Below are positions 7,830-15,769 of a DNA stretch of 43,706 nt, piece by piece. This stretch comes from DAOUTY01 sp964453665 (lineage in GTDB: Bacteria > Chloroflexota > Dehalococcoidia > SZUA-161): NCBI GenBank assembly GCA_964453665.1, contig CAYVQT010000024.1:1-43706 (forward strand). Reading direction: 5' to 3'. The position numbers and the translations under genes were made by a program. The first letter of the stretch is position 1, and each line of letters starts with the position of its first letter. The notes under the pieces were generated by a model. It was not told the DNA's origin and searched no databases. It saw only the letters and a list, made by a program, of their open reading frames with translations.

Positions 7830-9617
7830 GTGTCTAAGAGAACTCATAATAATATGGGCATGTTAAGATTCACGATATTACTGCTGATCCTGTCGGTAAT
7901 TGTCCTGATACCCTACACGGCTTCTGCACAGGATGCCCAATCCCTATGTACTTTCCAAGGCATTGTACAGGTTAATGGACAGGCTGTGGAGGAAGGCACC
8001 GAGATAAATGCGTTTATAGAAGGGGACAAATACAGTACTACGGCGATCGTTACACCTGGCGGCAACTCTACCTACCGCTTAGAGATAGCCCCACCTTTAG
8101 GGACGGAATATGCAATCTGCACCCCAATAACCTTTATGATAGGCAACCTTACCGCAGCTGAGACAGGTAGTTACGCCCCGGGATATGAACTTGCCCTGGA
8201 CCTCACGGCTACCGAAGCGCAGCGACCGTGTGTTTTTCATGGCACGGTGCTCTTAGATGGCGAACCTGTAGATACGGGCACAGTAATAAAAGCTATCTAC
8301 GGACTGGAAGACCATATAGCGAAGACGGCACTAGCGGCGAATGGCACTTCTATCTATTCACTGAACATAGTGCCCCCCGAAGATAAAGTATATGAAGTGG
8401 GAGACGCTGTAACTTTCGTAATAGGTGTAATCGAAGCGAACGAGACTGGGATCTACGAACCGGGGGGTAACTTCACACTTAACCTCACCGCAGAAGAAGA
8501 GGAAGGGGAAACATATATTCCAACCATTGCTCTTATTCTCATTATTACCGCCGTTGTTATCCCGCTTACCCCGCTATGGCGCAAGGGTAGACAGTTGGTT
8601 ATAACTAAATATCTGTTGTGGCTCAGCGTTGCCGGGCTTATTCTTGCTTCCATATGGCTCTTCTCACGCCTCGAGTGGAACTTTACCGAGTTTCCCGGAG
8701 ATATCTATATACCTCTAAGAGATTGGGTCGATAGCGCTATATCATGGATTACAACCAGTCTGGAACCACTGTTTGATTTCTTTGAGTGGTTGATAAGGGA
8801 AACGCTGGTATTAATAGGAAACATACTGGTTAAGTGGCTCCCCTGGTGGGCGGTTTTACTTCTTTTCACTATAGCAGCCTGGTTAATTGCCGGGCGAAAA
8901 GTCGCTATTTTAGTTATCATAGGTCTTTTCTTTATTGGTACGCTAGGGCGGGCTACTCACGCCACATCCAACTATTGGGATGCAGCTCAGGAAACACTGA
9001 CGGTCATGCTCGTTGCCGTATTAGCCTCCATAATAATTGGTATACCTATCGGGATCATAGCCGGTAGAAGCGACCGCTTCGAGGCAGTAATACGGCCGGT
9101 ACTGGACGCAATGCAGACCATGCCCAGTTTCGTTTACCTAATACCGGCAGTAATGATTTTCAGTCTGGGAAAGGTGCCTGCGGTGCTGGCAACATTTATC
9201 TATGCCATTCCTCCGTGTATCCGTCTCACCAACCTCGGTATTAGACAGGTATCTGAAGAGGTGGTCGAGGCAGGCAAAGCCTTTGGCAGCACTCCCATGC
9301 AGATATTATTAAAAATCCAGTTGCCTCTGTCGTTGCCCACTATTATGGCTGGTATCACCCAGACTATCATGCTGGCCCTGGCTATGGTAGTTATTGCCTC
9401 AATGATCGGCGCCGGAGGCCTGGGACTGGAAGTATTAAGAGGTCTGGAAACACGGGATGTGGGAAGAGCATTTGTATCCGGGCTCAGCATCGTTATCCTG
9501 GCTATAATACTAGATCGCATTGGCCAGCATATCGGCCAGAGATCGCCTGAGAAAAAACGTGGTATATTCAGCAGGATAAAAGAATTCATATCCAAGCTGC
9601 GAAATCTTATACGTTAA
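7830..9617 (+). CDS. Betaine-type ABC transporter permease (ProW/OpuAB) fused to two secreted repeat domains
   Basis: 595 residues from GTG at 7830; ATG at 7854 is an alternative and neither has a strong ribosome-binding site. A signal peptide (MLRFTILLLILSVIVLIPYTASA) is followed by two homologous ~90-residue domains, about 40-127 and 134-223. Each starts C-x-F-x-G, has GTxIxA and TFxIG motifs, and ends in LxLDLTA or LNLTA. After several membrane helices comes a standard binding-protein-dependent permease domain (about 385-575) with the EAA loop EEVVEAGKAFGSTPMQILLKI and the ProW-like TMPSFVYLIPAVMIF segment. ProW proteins are normally 280-350 residues without these domains. The same domain recurs in the lipoprotein at 24285-24767. 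The extracytoplasmic domains might contact the binding protein or envelope; that is inference. Confidence 0.85.
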   Translation: MSKRTHNNMGMLRFTILLLILSVIVLIPYTASAQDAQSLCTFQGIVQVNGQAVEEGTEINAFIEGDKYSTTAIVTPGGNSTYRLEIAPPLGTEYAICTPITFMIGNLTAAETGSYAPGYELALDLTATEAQRPCVFHGTVLLDGEPVDTGTVIKAIYGLEDHIAKTALAANGTSIYSLNIVPPEDKVYEVGDAVTFVIGVIEANETGIYEPGGNFTLNLTAEEEEGETYIPTIALILIITAVVIPLTPLWRKGRQLVITKYLLWLSVAGLILASIWLFSRLEWNFTEFPGDIYIPLRDWVDSAISWITTSLEPLFDFFEWLIRETLVLIGNILVKWLPWWAVLLLFTIAAWLIAGRKVAILVIIGLFFIGTLGRATHATSNYWDAAQETLTVMLVAVLASIIIGIPIGIIAGRSDRFEAVIRPVLDAMQTMPSFVYLIPAVMIFSLGKVPAVLATFIYAIPPCIRLTNLGIRQVSEEVVEAGKAFGSTPMQILLKIQLPLSLPTIMAGITQTIMLALAMVVIASMIGAGGLGLEVLRGLETRDVGRAFVSGLSIVILAIILDRIGQHIGQRSPEKKRGIFSRIKEFISKLRNLIR

Positions 9618-9618
9618 A

Positions 9619-10401
9619 ATGAAAGCAGAAGCTGGTATTGCGCTTGAAAAACTCGCGGAAGGGTATGACGAGAAGCGCCGGATGGCCCCAGCCGACTCTG
9701 AAAGATTGTACAGGCTGATATTAAAGCATGACGATGTAAAGGGACGTTTTCTCGAGATTGGATGCGGCACAGGTTTCCATCTGGTACCTCTCGCTCAACG
9801 CTTGCCCGGAGTGTGCTGCTGCGGCATCGAGCCCTCGGACGCCATGCTGGTACAGGCCAGAGCCAAAGCCCGGAAAAAGGGCATCACCAACTGCTACCTG
9901 GCCCTGGCGGATGGCCACTCGCTGCCGTTTGAGAAAGGCACCTTTGACTTTGTCCTCTTGTCCCAGGTGGTCCATTTCTTCACCGACAAGCCCCGGGCGG
10001 CAGCTGAGGTTCGCAGGGTCAGCAGCCCCGAAGCCCGCCTATTGGTGATTACCACCTCTCACCCCCAGCTCAGAAGTCAGATAGACCTGAGCTTCTTTCC
10101 CGCGCTGCTGAGAAAAGAGATCGCCAGAATCCCCTCTATCGCTGAGATCAGGCGCCTCTTCGAGGTACACGGGTATGAACTCTACAACGCGGTTGAATTC
10201 GCCACGACCTTCAAAGCCCGTTCCGCCGATGCCCTGGCGGAATGGGTAGGCTGCAAGCCCTGGTCTTCATACATGCTGTTATCGAATATAGAATTCGAGC
10301 GAGGGCTCAAAGGTTTCAGGAGGAGGCTCAAAGAGTCCTTCGGCAGCGGGGAAATCGCTTACCTGGTGCCCCAGACGCTGCTCTTCTTCCGCAAGTTATG
10401 A
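9619..10401 (+). CDS. Class I SAM-dependent methyltransferase (UbiE/Methyltransf_11-like)
   Basis: 260 residues. Motif I FLEIGCGTGFHLVPLA is at about residues 45-60, the acidic residue after strand 2 is in CCGIEPSDAM, and the later motif is GTFDFVLLSQVVHFFTDKPRAAAEVRRV. These are typical of Methyltransf_11 enzymes acting on small molecules. The substrate is unknown. It starts one base after the permease stop and so is likely translated from the same message. That is odd, because betaine transport operons do not usually carry a methyltransferase. Methylation of glycine or sarcosine towards betaine is imaginable, but the sequence gives no direct support. It converges with the ATPase gene, the gap being 23 bases. 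Confidence 0.75.
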   Translation: MKAEAGIALEKLAEGYDEKRRMAPADSERLYRLILKHDDVKGRFLEIGCGTGFHLVPLAQRLPGVCCCGIEPSDAMLVQARAKARKKGITNCYLALADGHSLPFEKGTFDFVLLSQVVHFFTDKPRAAAEVRRVSSPEARLLVITTSHPQLRSQIDLSFFPALLRKEIARIPSIAEIRRLFEVHGYELYNAVEFATTFKARSADALAEWVGCKPWSSYMLLSNIEFERGLKGFRRRLKESFGSGEIAYLVPQTLLFFRKL

Positions 10402-10424
10402 CCTGTAGAGGTCGCTGATAGTGA

Positions 10425-11669
10425 CTAAGCGCCACTATAGTTATTCTCTTTAACGATTGCTTCCTCGTCCTCCTCCCCCATCATCCCCAGCAGCAGGGCG
10501 GCGTGAGGCACCTCACCGACAAGCCTCCCCTCCTCATCAACCACGGCTACGGGGTTGCCGCTGGAGGCTGCCAGCGGTATCAACTCCTCGATGGGTTCAT
10601 CAGGCCCGATCTGAAGCTCGCTCGCCTGCACAAATTCATCCATCCTGGATAAATTGCGCGCAATTGCCCGTGTCACCTCATCGAGCATGACAGCTCCCTT
10701 GAAGTGGCCCTTGGAATCGATCACAAGAGCATGATCGACGTCTACTTCCTTCATCGCTCGCGATGCTACCCTTGGCCCCTGCCAGTTGTACAATATCGCC
10801 TGCGGCCACCTCATAACGCTCTTAACCGAGACGACCTTGCTCAGGGGCACATCTCGGACGAACTCAGTAACATAATCATCAGCCGGGGCAGCTACAATCT
10901 CTTCGGGACTGCCTATCTGTACGATTTCGCCGTCCTTCATGATGGCAATCCGGTCGCCCATCTTCAGCGCCTCATTGAGATCGTGGGTGATGAATACGAT
11001 GGTCTTCTGTACGACTGACATAAGGTTGATGAATTCATCCTGCATCTGGCGGCGTATCAAGGGGTCCAAAGCGCTGAACGCCTCATCCAGGAGCATTACC
11101 TCGGGGTCTATGGATAGTGCCCGTGCCAGGCCCACGCGCTGCTGCATGCCTCCGCTGAGCTCATCGGGATAGTTGCTCTCCCAGCCCTTGAGCCCCACCA
11201 TTTCGAGTACCTCGAGCCCCTTTTCATGCCGCTGCGATTTATCAACACCCTGCACCTCAAGGCCATAGGCCACGTTATCCAGCACCGTTCGGTGGGGCAG
11301 CAGGGCGAAGTGCTGAAACACCATACACATCTTATGGCGCCGCAGCATTATCAACTCCGTCTTGCTCAGCGTACTCAGGTCGACGCCGTCAAGAAAGACC
11401 TGCCCCCGGGTGGGCTCGATAATACGGTTGAGGCAGCGGATGATGGTAGACTTACCACTGCCCGATAAGCCCATAATAACGAAGACCTCGCCCTCATGGA
11501 CATCGAAGGAAACGTTCTTCACCGCTACCACGTGTCCTGTCCTCTCCTGTGCCTCCTCCTTGGTCATGCCTTCATCTATAGTCTCAAGCGCATGCTCTGG
11601 ATTGGGGCCAAATATCTTCCACACGTTGTGACAGGAGATCCTCACCTGGCCGTTTTCACCTTGAGGCAT
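10425..11669 (-). CDS. proV: Glycine betaine/proline ABC transporter ATP-binding protein (ProV/OpuAA) with CBS tail
   Basis: 414 residues. Walker A GLSGSGKST is at 67-75, the Q-loop is VFQHFALLPH, the signature LSGGMQQRVG starts at 171, Walker B VMLLDEAFSALD at about 191-202, and the switch histidine lies in FITHDLNEA. The N-terminal ~45 residues carry the ProV-type VWKIFGPNPEHAL...GxxxEEAQERTG extension. The C-terminal ~110 residues resemble a CBS pair, which in OpuA senses ionic strength or cyclic-di-AMP. ATG at 11667-11669 is preceded by an AGGGGGG site. It powers betaine import with the two upstream genes, but is encoded on the opposite strand behind its own promoter and a structured leader, so it may be regulated independently. 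Confidence 0.9.
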   Translation of the reverse strand: MPQGENGQVRISCHNVWKIFGPNPEHALETIDEGMTKEEAQERTGHVVAVKNVSFDVHEGEVFVIMGLSGSGKSTIIRCLNRIIEPTRGQVFLDGVDLSTLSKTELIMLRRHKMCMVFQHFALLPHRTVLDNVAYGLEVQGVDKSQRHEKGLEVLEMVGLKGWESNYPDELSGGMQQRVGLARALSIDPEVMLLDEAFSALDPLIRRQMQDEFINLMSVVQKTIVFITHDLNEALKMGDRIAIMKDGEIVQIGSPEEIVAAPADDYVTEFVRDVPLSKVVSVKSVMRWPQAILYNWQGPRVASRAMKEVDVDHALVIDSKGHFKGAVMLDEVTRAIARNLSRMDEFVQASELQIGPDEPIEELIPLAASSGNPVAVVDEEGRLVGEVPHAALLLGMMGEEDEEAIVKENNYSGA

Positions 11670-11862
11670 GGCTTCCCCCCTCTGGTTCAGCGAAAGGGTT
11701 GAATTAAGGAAGATTCGGTTAAGAACGATGATTAGCGAAGGAGCTTGAAGCGACTTAAAACCAAAGCTGCCGGACGTTTCACGGGTTCCTCCCGATCAGG
11801 TTAATCAGGTAACCTCCTGCAATCCTCTGTCAGAGGACCTGCGCCCGCTCTCTACAAGCCCG
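11670..11862 (-). ncRNA. Structured 5' leader of the ProV-like gene, candidate cis-regulatory RNA
   Basis: In minus-strand sense, the ~190-base leader contains consecutive short helices: CTAC...GTAG, TCCTCT-GAC-AGAGGA, GGTTA...TAACC and CGGG-AGGAA-CCCG. They are followed by CCGGCAGC and a U-rich stretch before the gene. Some pieces (GAGCGGG..., CCGGCAGCTTTGG) loosely recall the c-di-AMP (ydaO) riboswitch, which is known to control osmolyte transporters. The match is too poor for me to name a class. It could also be a plain structured leader. Confidence 0.35.
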
Positions 11863-11868
11863 GTAGTT

Positions 11869-11897
11869 TTTATATCACTAAACCGTCCTTCAGTCAA
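11869..11897 (-). promoter_or_regulatory. Promoter of the ProV-like gene
   Basis: Minus-strand TTGACT (11892-11897), 17 bases, then TATAAA (11869-11874): five of six consensus bases in each hexamer with ideal spacing. Transcription would begin near 11862, giving the ~190-base leader. Confidence 0.6.
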
Positions 11898-11915
11898 ATC
11901 AGGACGAGGAACGGT

Positions 11916-12146
11916 CTACGCAGGAAGCCACTTGCCACGGCTGAAGAGCTTGGGCGCAATTACCTTGCGCAATTCCTCCGCCGTAAAAAGGGCGCCGGCT
12001 ACCCCTATGGCTATGCCCCACCGGGCCGCGCCGATAGGCACGGTGTGAAACGCCACCTGCATAAAGGGAGCATAAACCACAGCCATCTCCAGCAATACGG
12101 TTATACCGATAGACATCAGCAGATAGCGATCGCGAAGTATACCCAT
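11916..12146 (-). pseudogene. C-terminal remnant of a P-type (cation-transporting) ATPase
   Basis: The 76-residue frame (GILRDRYLLMSIGITVLLEM, then VVYAPFMQVAFHTVPIGAARW, then FTAEELRKVI) matches the last two transmembrane helices of the Cation_ATPase_C domain of Ca2+/Mg2+-type P-type ATPases. In those the pattern is N/R-x-Y-L-L...VVYxPxxQxxFxTxPL...EExRK. Everything upstream, including the DKTG phosphorylation site, is absent, and an in-frame stop lies just before. The adjoining sequence at 12232-12302 is repeat-rich. It is a deletion remnant. Confidence 0.6.
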
Positions 12147-12231
12147 TTTTACTTATGCCCGTTACGAGAAGCGGCAGCGGAACCCACCAATTCGTATCAA
12201 AGGACGCTAAATGACATGATAAAAGTTTCTC

Positions 12232-12302
12232 TTCGACAAGCTCAGGGCGAACGGTTCTAAGGACCACCCTCACCCTGGCCCTCTCCTATCAAGGGAGAGG
12301 GG
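12232..12302. repeat. Composite dispersed palindromic repeat
   Basis: Two elements abut. One contains GCTCAGGGCGAACGGTT (12240-12256), found inverted at 37735-37751. The other is an inverted hairpin block, CCCTCTCC-TATCAA-GGGAGAGG (about 12279-12300), a relative of the blocks at 33001-33033 and 34127-34162. Such short GC-rich palindromes scattered between genes look like REP/MITE-like dispersed repeats. Together with the promoter below, they account for the ~310 bases between the ATPase remnant and rnc. Confidence 0.6.
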
Positions 12303-12413
12303 ATATTTCAGCCACGTTCGCTTCAATTAAGGCTCCTCACAATGATAGAAACCGAATGGCTCGTAGTGACGCGGCAGAACTGGAATCCACGTATTGCGGT
12401 GGTGTTGCTTTTC

Positions 12414-12442
12414 TTGACAAGGTGAAGCTAGCAGCTTATTAT
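12414..12442 (+). promoter_or_regulatory. Near-consensus promoter of rnc-ftsY
   Basis: TTGACA at 12414-12419 (perfect), 17 bases, TATTAT at 12437-12442 (five of six). Initiation would fall near 12449, only about nine bases before ATG 12458. This makes the longer upstream reading of rnc from 12356 unlikely and suggests an almost leaderless message. Confidence 0.6.
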
Positions 12443-12457
12443 AAAATTAAATATGTA

Positions 12458-13165
12458 ATGGGTTCGGTCGCTTTGACAGATATCGTTGCCCTTCAAGCTG
12501 CCCTGGGGGTTAGCTTCAAGGATCTCTCCGTTCTGCAGCAATCTCTCGTACATCGCTCATATCTCAACGAGAACGCCGATCAATCCCTGTCCTCCAATGA
12601 GAGGCTTGAGTTCCTGGGAGATGCTGTGCTCGGCTTAGTCGTAGCTGAGGAAATATATAATCGGTTCCCTGATCTGTCAGAGGGGGACCTGACAAAGCTC
12701 AGGTCTGCGCTGGTGCGTGGTGAGACTCTGAGCCGTGTTGCCCTGTCCTTGAACCTCGGAGAATATCTGTATTTGGGGCATGGCGAAGAGGAGAGCGGAG
12801 GTCGGCGTCGTCCAAGGAACCTGAGCTGTGCCCTGGAGGCAGTTATCGGGGCTGTCCTGGTGGATGGCGGGTTGGATGTTGCTAAAGGTTTTATCTTAAA
12901 GATGTTGGGCGGCGAGCTGGAACGAGCAGTCGAAGATAAGCTTGTTGCCGATTACAAGTCGCGGCTGCAGCAGGTTGTTCAATCCGAGCAGAAGATAACG
13001 CCTGTTTATCGCACTATTGAAGAATTAGGCCCCGACCACGATAAGGTTTTCACTGTGGAGGTGCTGGCCGGCCATTCGATAATGGGTCGGGGTAGGGGCC
13101 GAAGCAAGCGGGCAGCGGAGATGGAAGCAGCGCGCAAGGCGCTGGAGAGCTTGGCCGGGGAATGA
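12458..13165 (+). CDS. rnc: Ribonuclease III
   Basis: 235 residues, the normal family length, starting at ATG 12458. An in-frame extension to 12356 would cross the promoter and add 34 unconserved residues. The signature NERLEFLGDAVL is at about 48-59, and the second acidic catalytic site is in CALEAVIGAVLVDGG. A double-stranded RNA-binding domain fills the last ~70 residues (DYKSRLQQVVQ to RSKRAAEMEAARKALESL). It processes rRNA precursors and other structured RNAs in the cytoplasm. No clear ribosome-binding site precedes the ATG, in keeping with near-leaderless initiation. ftsY follows six bases later. Confidence 0.93.
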   Translation: MGSVALTDIVALQAALGVSFKDLSVLQQSLVHRSYLNENADQSLSSNERLEFLGDAVLGLVVAEEIYNRFPDLSEGDLTKLRSALVRGETLSRVALSLNLGEYLYLGHGEEESGGRRRPRNLSCALEAVIGAVLVDGGLDVAKGFILKMLGGELERAVEDKLVADYKSRLQQVVQSEQKITPVYRTIEELGPDHDKVFTVEVLAGHSIMGRGRGRSKRAAEMEAARKALESLAGE

Positions 13166-13171
13166 CTGGAC

Positions 13172-14098
13172 ATGCTGGGCTTATTCAAGAAATCTGAAAA
13201 AAAGACCGAACAGGGCGTAAAGCGTACCCGTGAGGCCTGGTGGGGCAAGGTAACTCACCTCTTCGACAGCTCTACTATGGATGACGAACTCTGGGATGAG
13301 CTGGAGGAGCTTCTTATCTCTGCTGACGTTGGTGTTAGCACTACCGCCAGGCTTATTGAGCGGCTAAAACTCAGAGTCGAGAGAGAGGGTATTAATCAAC
13401 CTGCCCGAATAAGGACGGCCTTGAAGGACGAGATTATATCTATTCTAACAGTGGCGGAGGCGGAGCCTTTAGCTTCGGAGAATGGAAGCCCGGGTGTAAT
13501 ACTGGTGGTTGGGGTCAACGGCGTGGGCAAGACCACGAGCATCGCCAAGCTGGCCTACGGACTTAAAGAGCAGGGGAAGAGGGTTATACTGGCGGCAAGC
13601 GATACATTTCGGGCGGCAGCGATTGACCAGATAAAGGTCTGGGGGGATCGAGTAGGTATTCCGGTAATAGCTCACCAGCCCGGAGGAGACCCTGCTGCGG
13701 TGGTTTACGACGCGCTGGAGACTGCACGAAAAAACGCTGACTATGTTATCGTCGATACCGCGGGGCGCATACATACCAAATCCAACCTTATGGAAGAGCT
13801 GAAAAAGATTAGACGAGTGGTGGCCAAGTCCGGTATCGAGCCCCAGATGCTGCTTGTCCTCGATGCCACTACGGGGCAGAATGGGCTGAGTCAGGCTCGA
13901 TATTTCGCCGAGGCAGTGAAGGTCAACGGCATTTTACTGGCCAAGCTGGACAGTACTGCTAAGGGCGGTATTGTCCTCGCCATTTGCGATGAGCTCAATA
14001 TACCTATCCTCTACATCGGCACGGGGCAGGAACTGGAGGATTTAGCCCCCTTTTCTCCCGGGAGTTTCGCCGAAGCGCTCTTTTCCACGGCTGGTTAA
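13172..14098 (+). CDS. ftsY: Signal recognition particle receptor FtsY
   Basis: 308 residues, an SRP-type GTPase that docks ribosome-SRP complexes at the membrane. The N domain (about 20-100) is followed by the NG core: G1 GVNGVGKTT (114-122), DTFRAAA (144-150), G3 DTAGR (195-199), G4 AKLDSTAKGG (257-266) and the closing GTGQELEDLAPF. The long acidic A domain of enterobacterial FtsY is absent; only a short lysine-rich tail (LFKKSEKKTEQ) could aid membrane binding. It is co-transcribed with rnc and followed by a strong terminator. In many bacteria smc lies between these genes; here it does not. Confidence 0.95.
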   Translation: MLGLFKKSEKKTEQGVKRTREAWWGKVTHLFDSSTMDDELWDELEELLISADVGVSTTARLIERLKLRVEREGINQPARIRTALKDEIISILTVAEAEPLASENGSPGVILVVGVNGVGKTTSIAKLAYGLKEQGKRVILAASDTFRAAAIDQIKVWGDRVGIPVIAHQPGGDPAAVVYDALETARKNADYVIVDTAGRIHTKSNLMEELKKIRRVVAKSGIEPQMLLVLDATTGQNGLSQARYFAEAVKVNGILLAKLDSTAKGGIVLAICDELNIPILYIGTGQELEDLAPFSPGSFAEALFSTAG

Positions 14099-14109
14099 AG
14101 AGGAAAACG

Positions 14110-14127
14110 AAGCCATTAAAATGGCTT
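14110..14127 (+). terminator. Perfect small hairpin directly after ftsY
   Basis: AAGCCATT (14110-14117) and AATGGCTT (14120-14127) form an 8-base stem with a two-base loop, 12 bases past the ftsY stop. The following sequence has only TTTT after a GC-rich gap, so it may act as a 3' stabilising stem rather than a full terminator. Confidence 0.35.
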
Positions 14128-14193
14128 TGCGGCGGTTTTCAGCCCTGATATAAAAAGGTGTGAGGAAGTCGAAAGCTTATACAATAATAATTG

Positions 14194-14227
14194 AAGGTCC
14201 GCGCTCGATTGCACGCGGACCTTTTTT
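14194..14227 (+). terminator. Strong rho-independent terminator of rnc-ftsY
   Basis: AAGGTCCGCG (14194-14203) pairs perfectly with CGCGGACCTT (14214-14223) over a 10-base loop, and the right arm continues into a TTTTTT run. This is a textbook intrinsic terminator. The A-tract side is weak, so mainly plus-strand termination is expected. Confidence 0.85.
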
Positions 14228-14539
14228 CATATCAATATTTGACTTGCTTGGCTGCTTTACACGAAAAACGAACTAATCTTTGTTCAAGCCGCATAACCTG
14301 AGTGAACGTGCAATGGGCACATACTGCGTACTTTCGTTTATTGTCACCTTTACCACTCATCGAACCTAATGGTTGTAAAAAAGTAATACAATACTGCCAG
14401 CTATGTGCTGAAGCTTTAATTCGGTGCATAAACGGTACAATAATGCCTCGAAATCTGCTACAATAGATTTCCGTGGGCTTCCCGCAGCAATTCCTCATCA
14501 GTCCTCGCCGACTGCTGGTTTGGGAGAAACAGAGTATCT
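14228..14539. other. Intergenic region upstream of tandem CoA-transferases
   Basis: About 310 bases. A minus-strand open frame of 88 codons exists, but it lacks a ribosome-binding site and family resemblance. I see no convincing promoter, although one must drive the gene at 14540. A GGGAG (14522-14526) about 13 bases before the ATG is a poor ribosome-binding site. Confidence 0.4.
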
Positions 14540-15748
14540 ATGTCAGAGCAGGCGCTGTCCCATCTAAAAGTCGTTGAGCTGTGTAACCTCGTATCCGGGC
14601 CGTACTGTACGAAACTGATGGCTGACCTGGGTGCGGAGGTCGTAAAGATCGAGCCTCCGGGAATCGGAGACGAGGCCAGAAAGAAAGGGCCTTTCGTAGG
14701 AGATATGGGCAATCCGGAGCTGAGCGGGCTCTTCCTTCACCTCAACACCAGTAAGCTCGGAATAACCCTCGATGTTACGACCGCGACAGGGCGGGAGATA
14801 CTGGAGAAACTTCTGGCCCAGGCAGATATTTTCGTCGAAGATACCCCTCCCGGAATCGCGGAAAAACAGGGCCTCACCTATGAATACGTTGAAGCACTCA
14901 ATCCCCGTCTGGTGATGACGTCGATCACACCGTTCGGGAAAACAGGACCGTACCGCGACTACAAAGCATATGAGCTTAATTCGCATCACGCCGGCGGTGA
15001 GGGATTTCTGCTGCCTATACACTCCTCAGAGCCTGACCGGGAGCCGGTCAAAGTAAGTGACATCGTCGGCGACAGCATCTGCGGCCTGACCGCCTGTCTG
15101 GCGACGCTTACGGCTGCCTATTTTGCTACTGCCACCGGTATCGGGCAGCACATAGATGTGTCGAAGCAGGATGTGCTGATGACACTGGTGCAGAACCACG
15201 TGTGTACCTACGCAAACTTAGGTGAGGTTCACGACCGCCTGCGGAAAGGCTTCCTCACCGTTTTACCTATGGCGTGCAGGGACGGCTATATCATGATGAC
15301 CATAGTCACAGACCGTGAATGGCAGAGCCTTGTCGAGTGTATGGGGAACCCGGAATGGGCTCAGGACGAGCGTTTCGCTTCGTGGGCCGGACGTCACTGG
15401 TGGGCGGGGACAGAGATCAATCCCAGGATAAGCGAGTGGGTCAGCCAATACACGAAGGATGAGCTCTTTCACAGGCTTCAGGCCGCCGGGGTTGCGGCGG
15501 TACCCGTCATGACTTCCGAGGACCTGGCGAAGTCGCCCCAGCTTAAGGAGCGGGGATTTTTCGCCGAGATCGCGCATCCCGAGGCAGGCAGTCTGAGATA
15601 TCCAACGGTATCGTATCAGTTCTCTGAAACTCCGTGGCGGGGCAGTCCGGCGCCGCTTTTGGGGCAGCATAACGAACTTATCTATTGCGAGCGGCTCGGC
15701 TACAGCAGGCAGGAACTCACAAAGCTGGCCACGGCCGGCATTATATAG
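14540..15748 (+). CDS. Class III CoA-transferase (CaiB/BaiF family), first of a tandem pair
   Basis: 402 residues, normal family length. The N-terminal CoA-binding fold reads LKVVELCNLVSGPYCTKLMADLGAEVVKIEPP, and the catalytic aspartate is D174 in VKVSDIVGDSICGL, at the position of Asp169 in formyl-CoA transferase. TGIGQHIDVSKQD completes the family pattern. These enzymes move CoA between carboxylic acids in the cytoplasm, saving ATP during acid activation. The acid cannot be read from sequence. It is followed 21 bases later by a homologue of similar size. Class III enzymes can be homodimers or, less often, heteromers such as succinyl-CoA:benzylsuccinate CoA-transferase, so a two-gene enzyme is possible. 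Confidence 0.88.
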   Translation: MSEQALSHLKVVELCNLVSGPYCTKLMADLGAEVVKIEPPGIGDEARKKGPFVGDMGNPELSGLFLHLNTSKLGITLDVTTATGREILEKLLAQADIFVEDTPPGIAEKQGLTYEYVEALNPRLVMTSITPFGKTGPYRDYKAYELNSHHAGGEGFLLPIHSSEPDREPVKVSDIVGDSICGLTACLATLTAAYFATATGIGQHIDVSKQDVLMTLVQNHVCTYANLGEVHDRLRKGFLTVLPMACRDGYIMMTIVTDREWQSLVECMGNPEWAQDERFASWAGRHWWAGTEINPRISEWVSQYTKDELFHRLQAAGVAAVPVMTSEDLAKSPQLKERGFFAEIAHPEAGSLRYPTVSYQFSETPWRGSPAPLLGQHNELIYCERLGYSRQELTKLATAGII

Positions 15749-15769
15749 GAAAGAAGATTCATTTATAAG

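Noticed and set aside
11670..11862. Assignment of the leader to a cobalamin or TPP riboswitch
   Set aside because: Short fragments look similar, but the defining conserved boxes of both classes are missing.
12356..12457. N-terminal extension of RNase III
   Set aside because: It spans a near-consensus promoter and adds residues absent from the normal-length family.
14232..14498. 88-residue minus-strand frame with several cysteines
   Set aside because: Cysteine spacing fits no zinc-ribbon pattern, there is no ribosome-binding site, and it begins inside a terminator flank.
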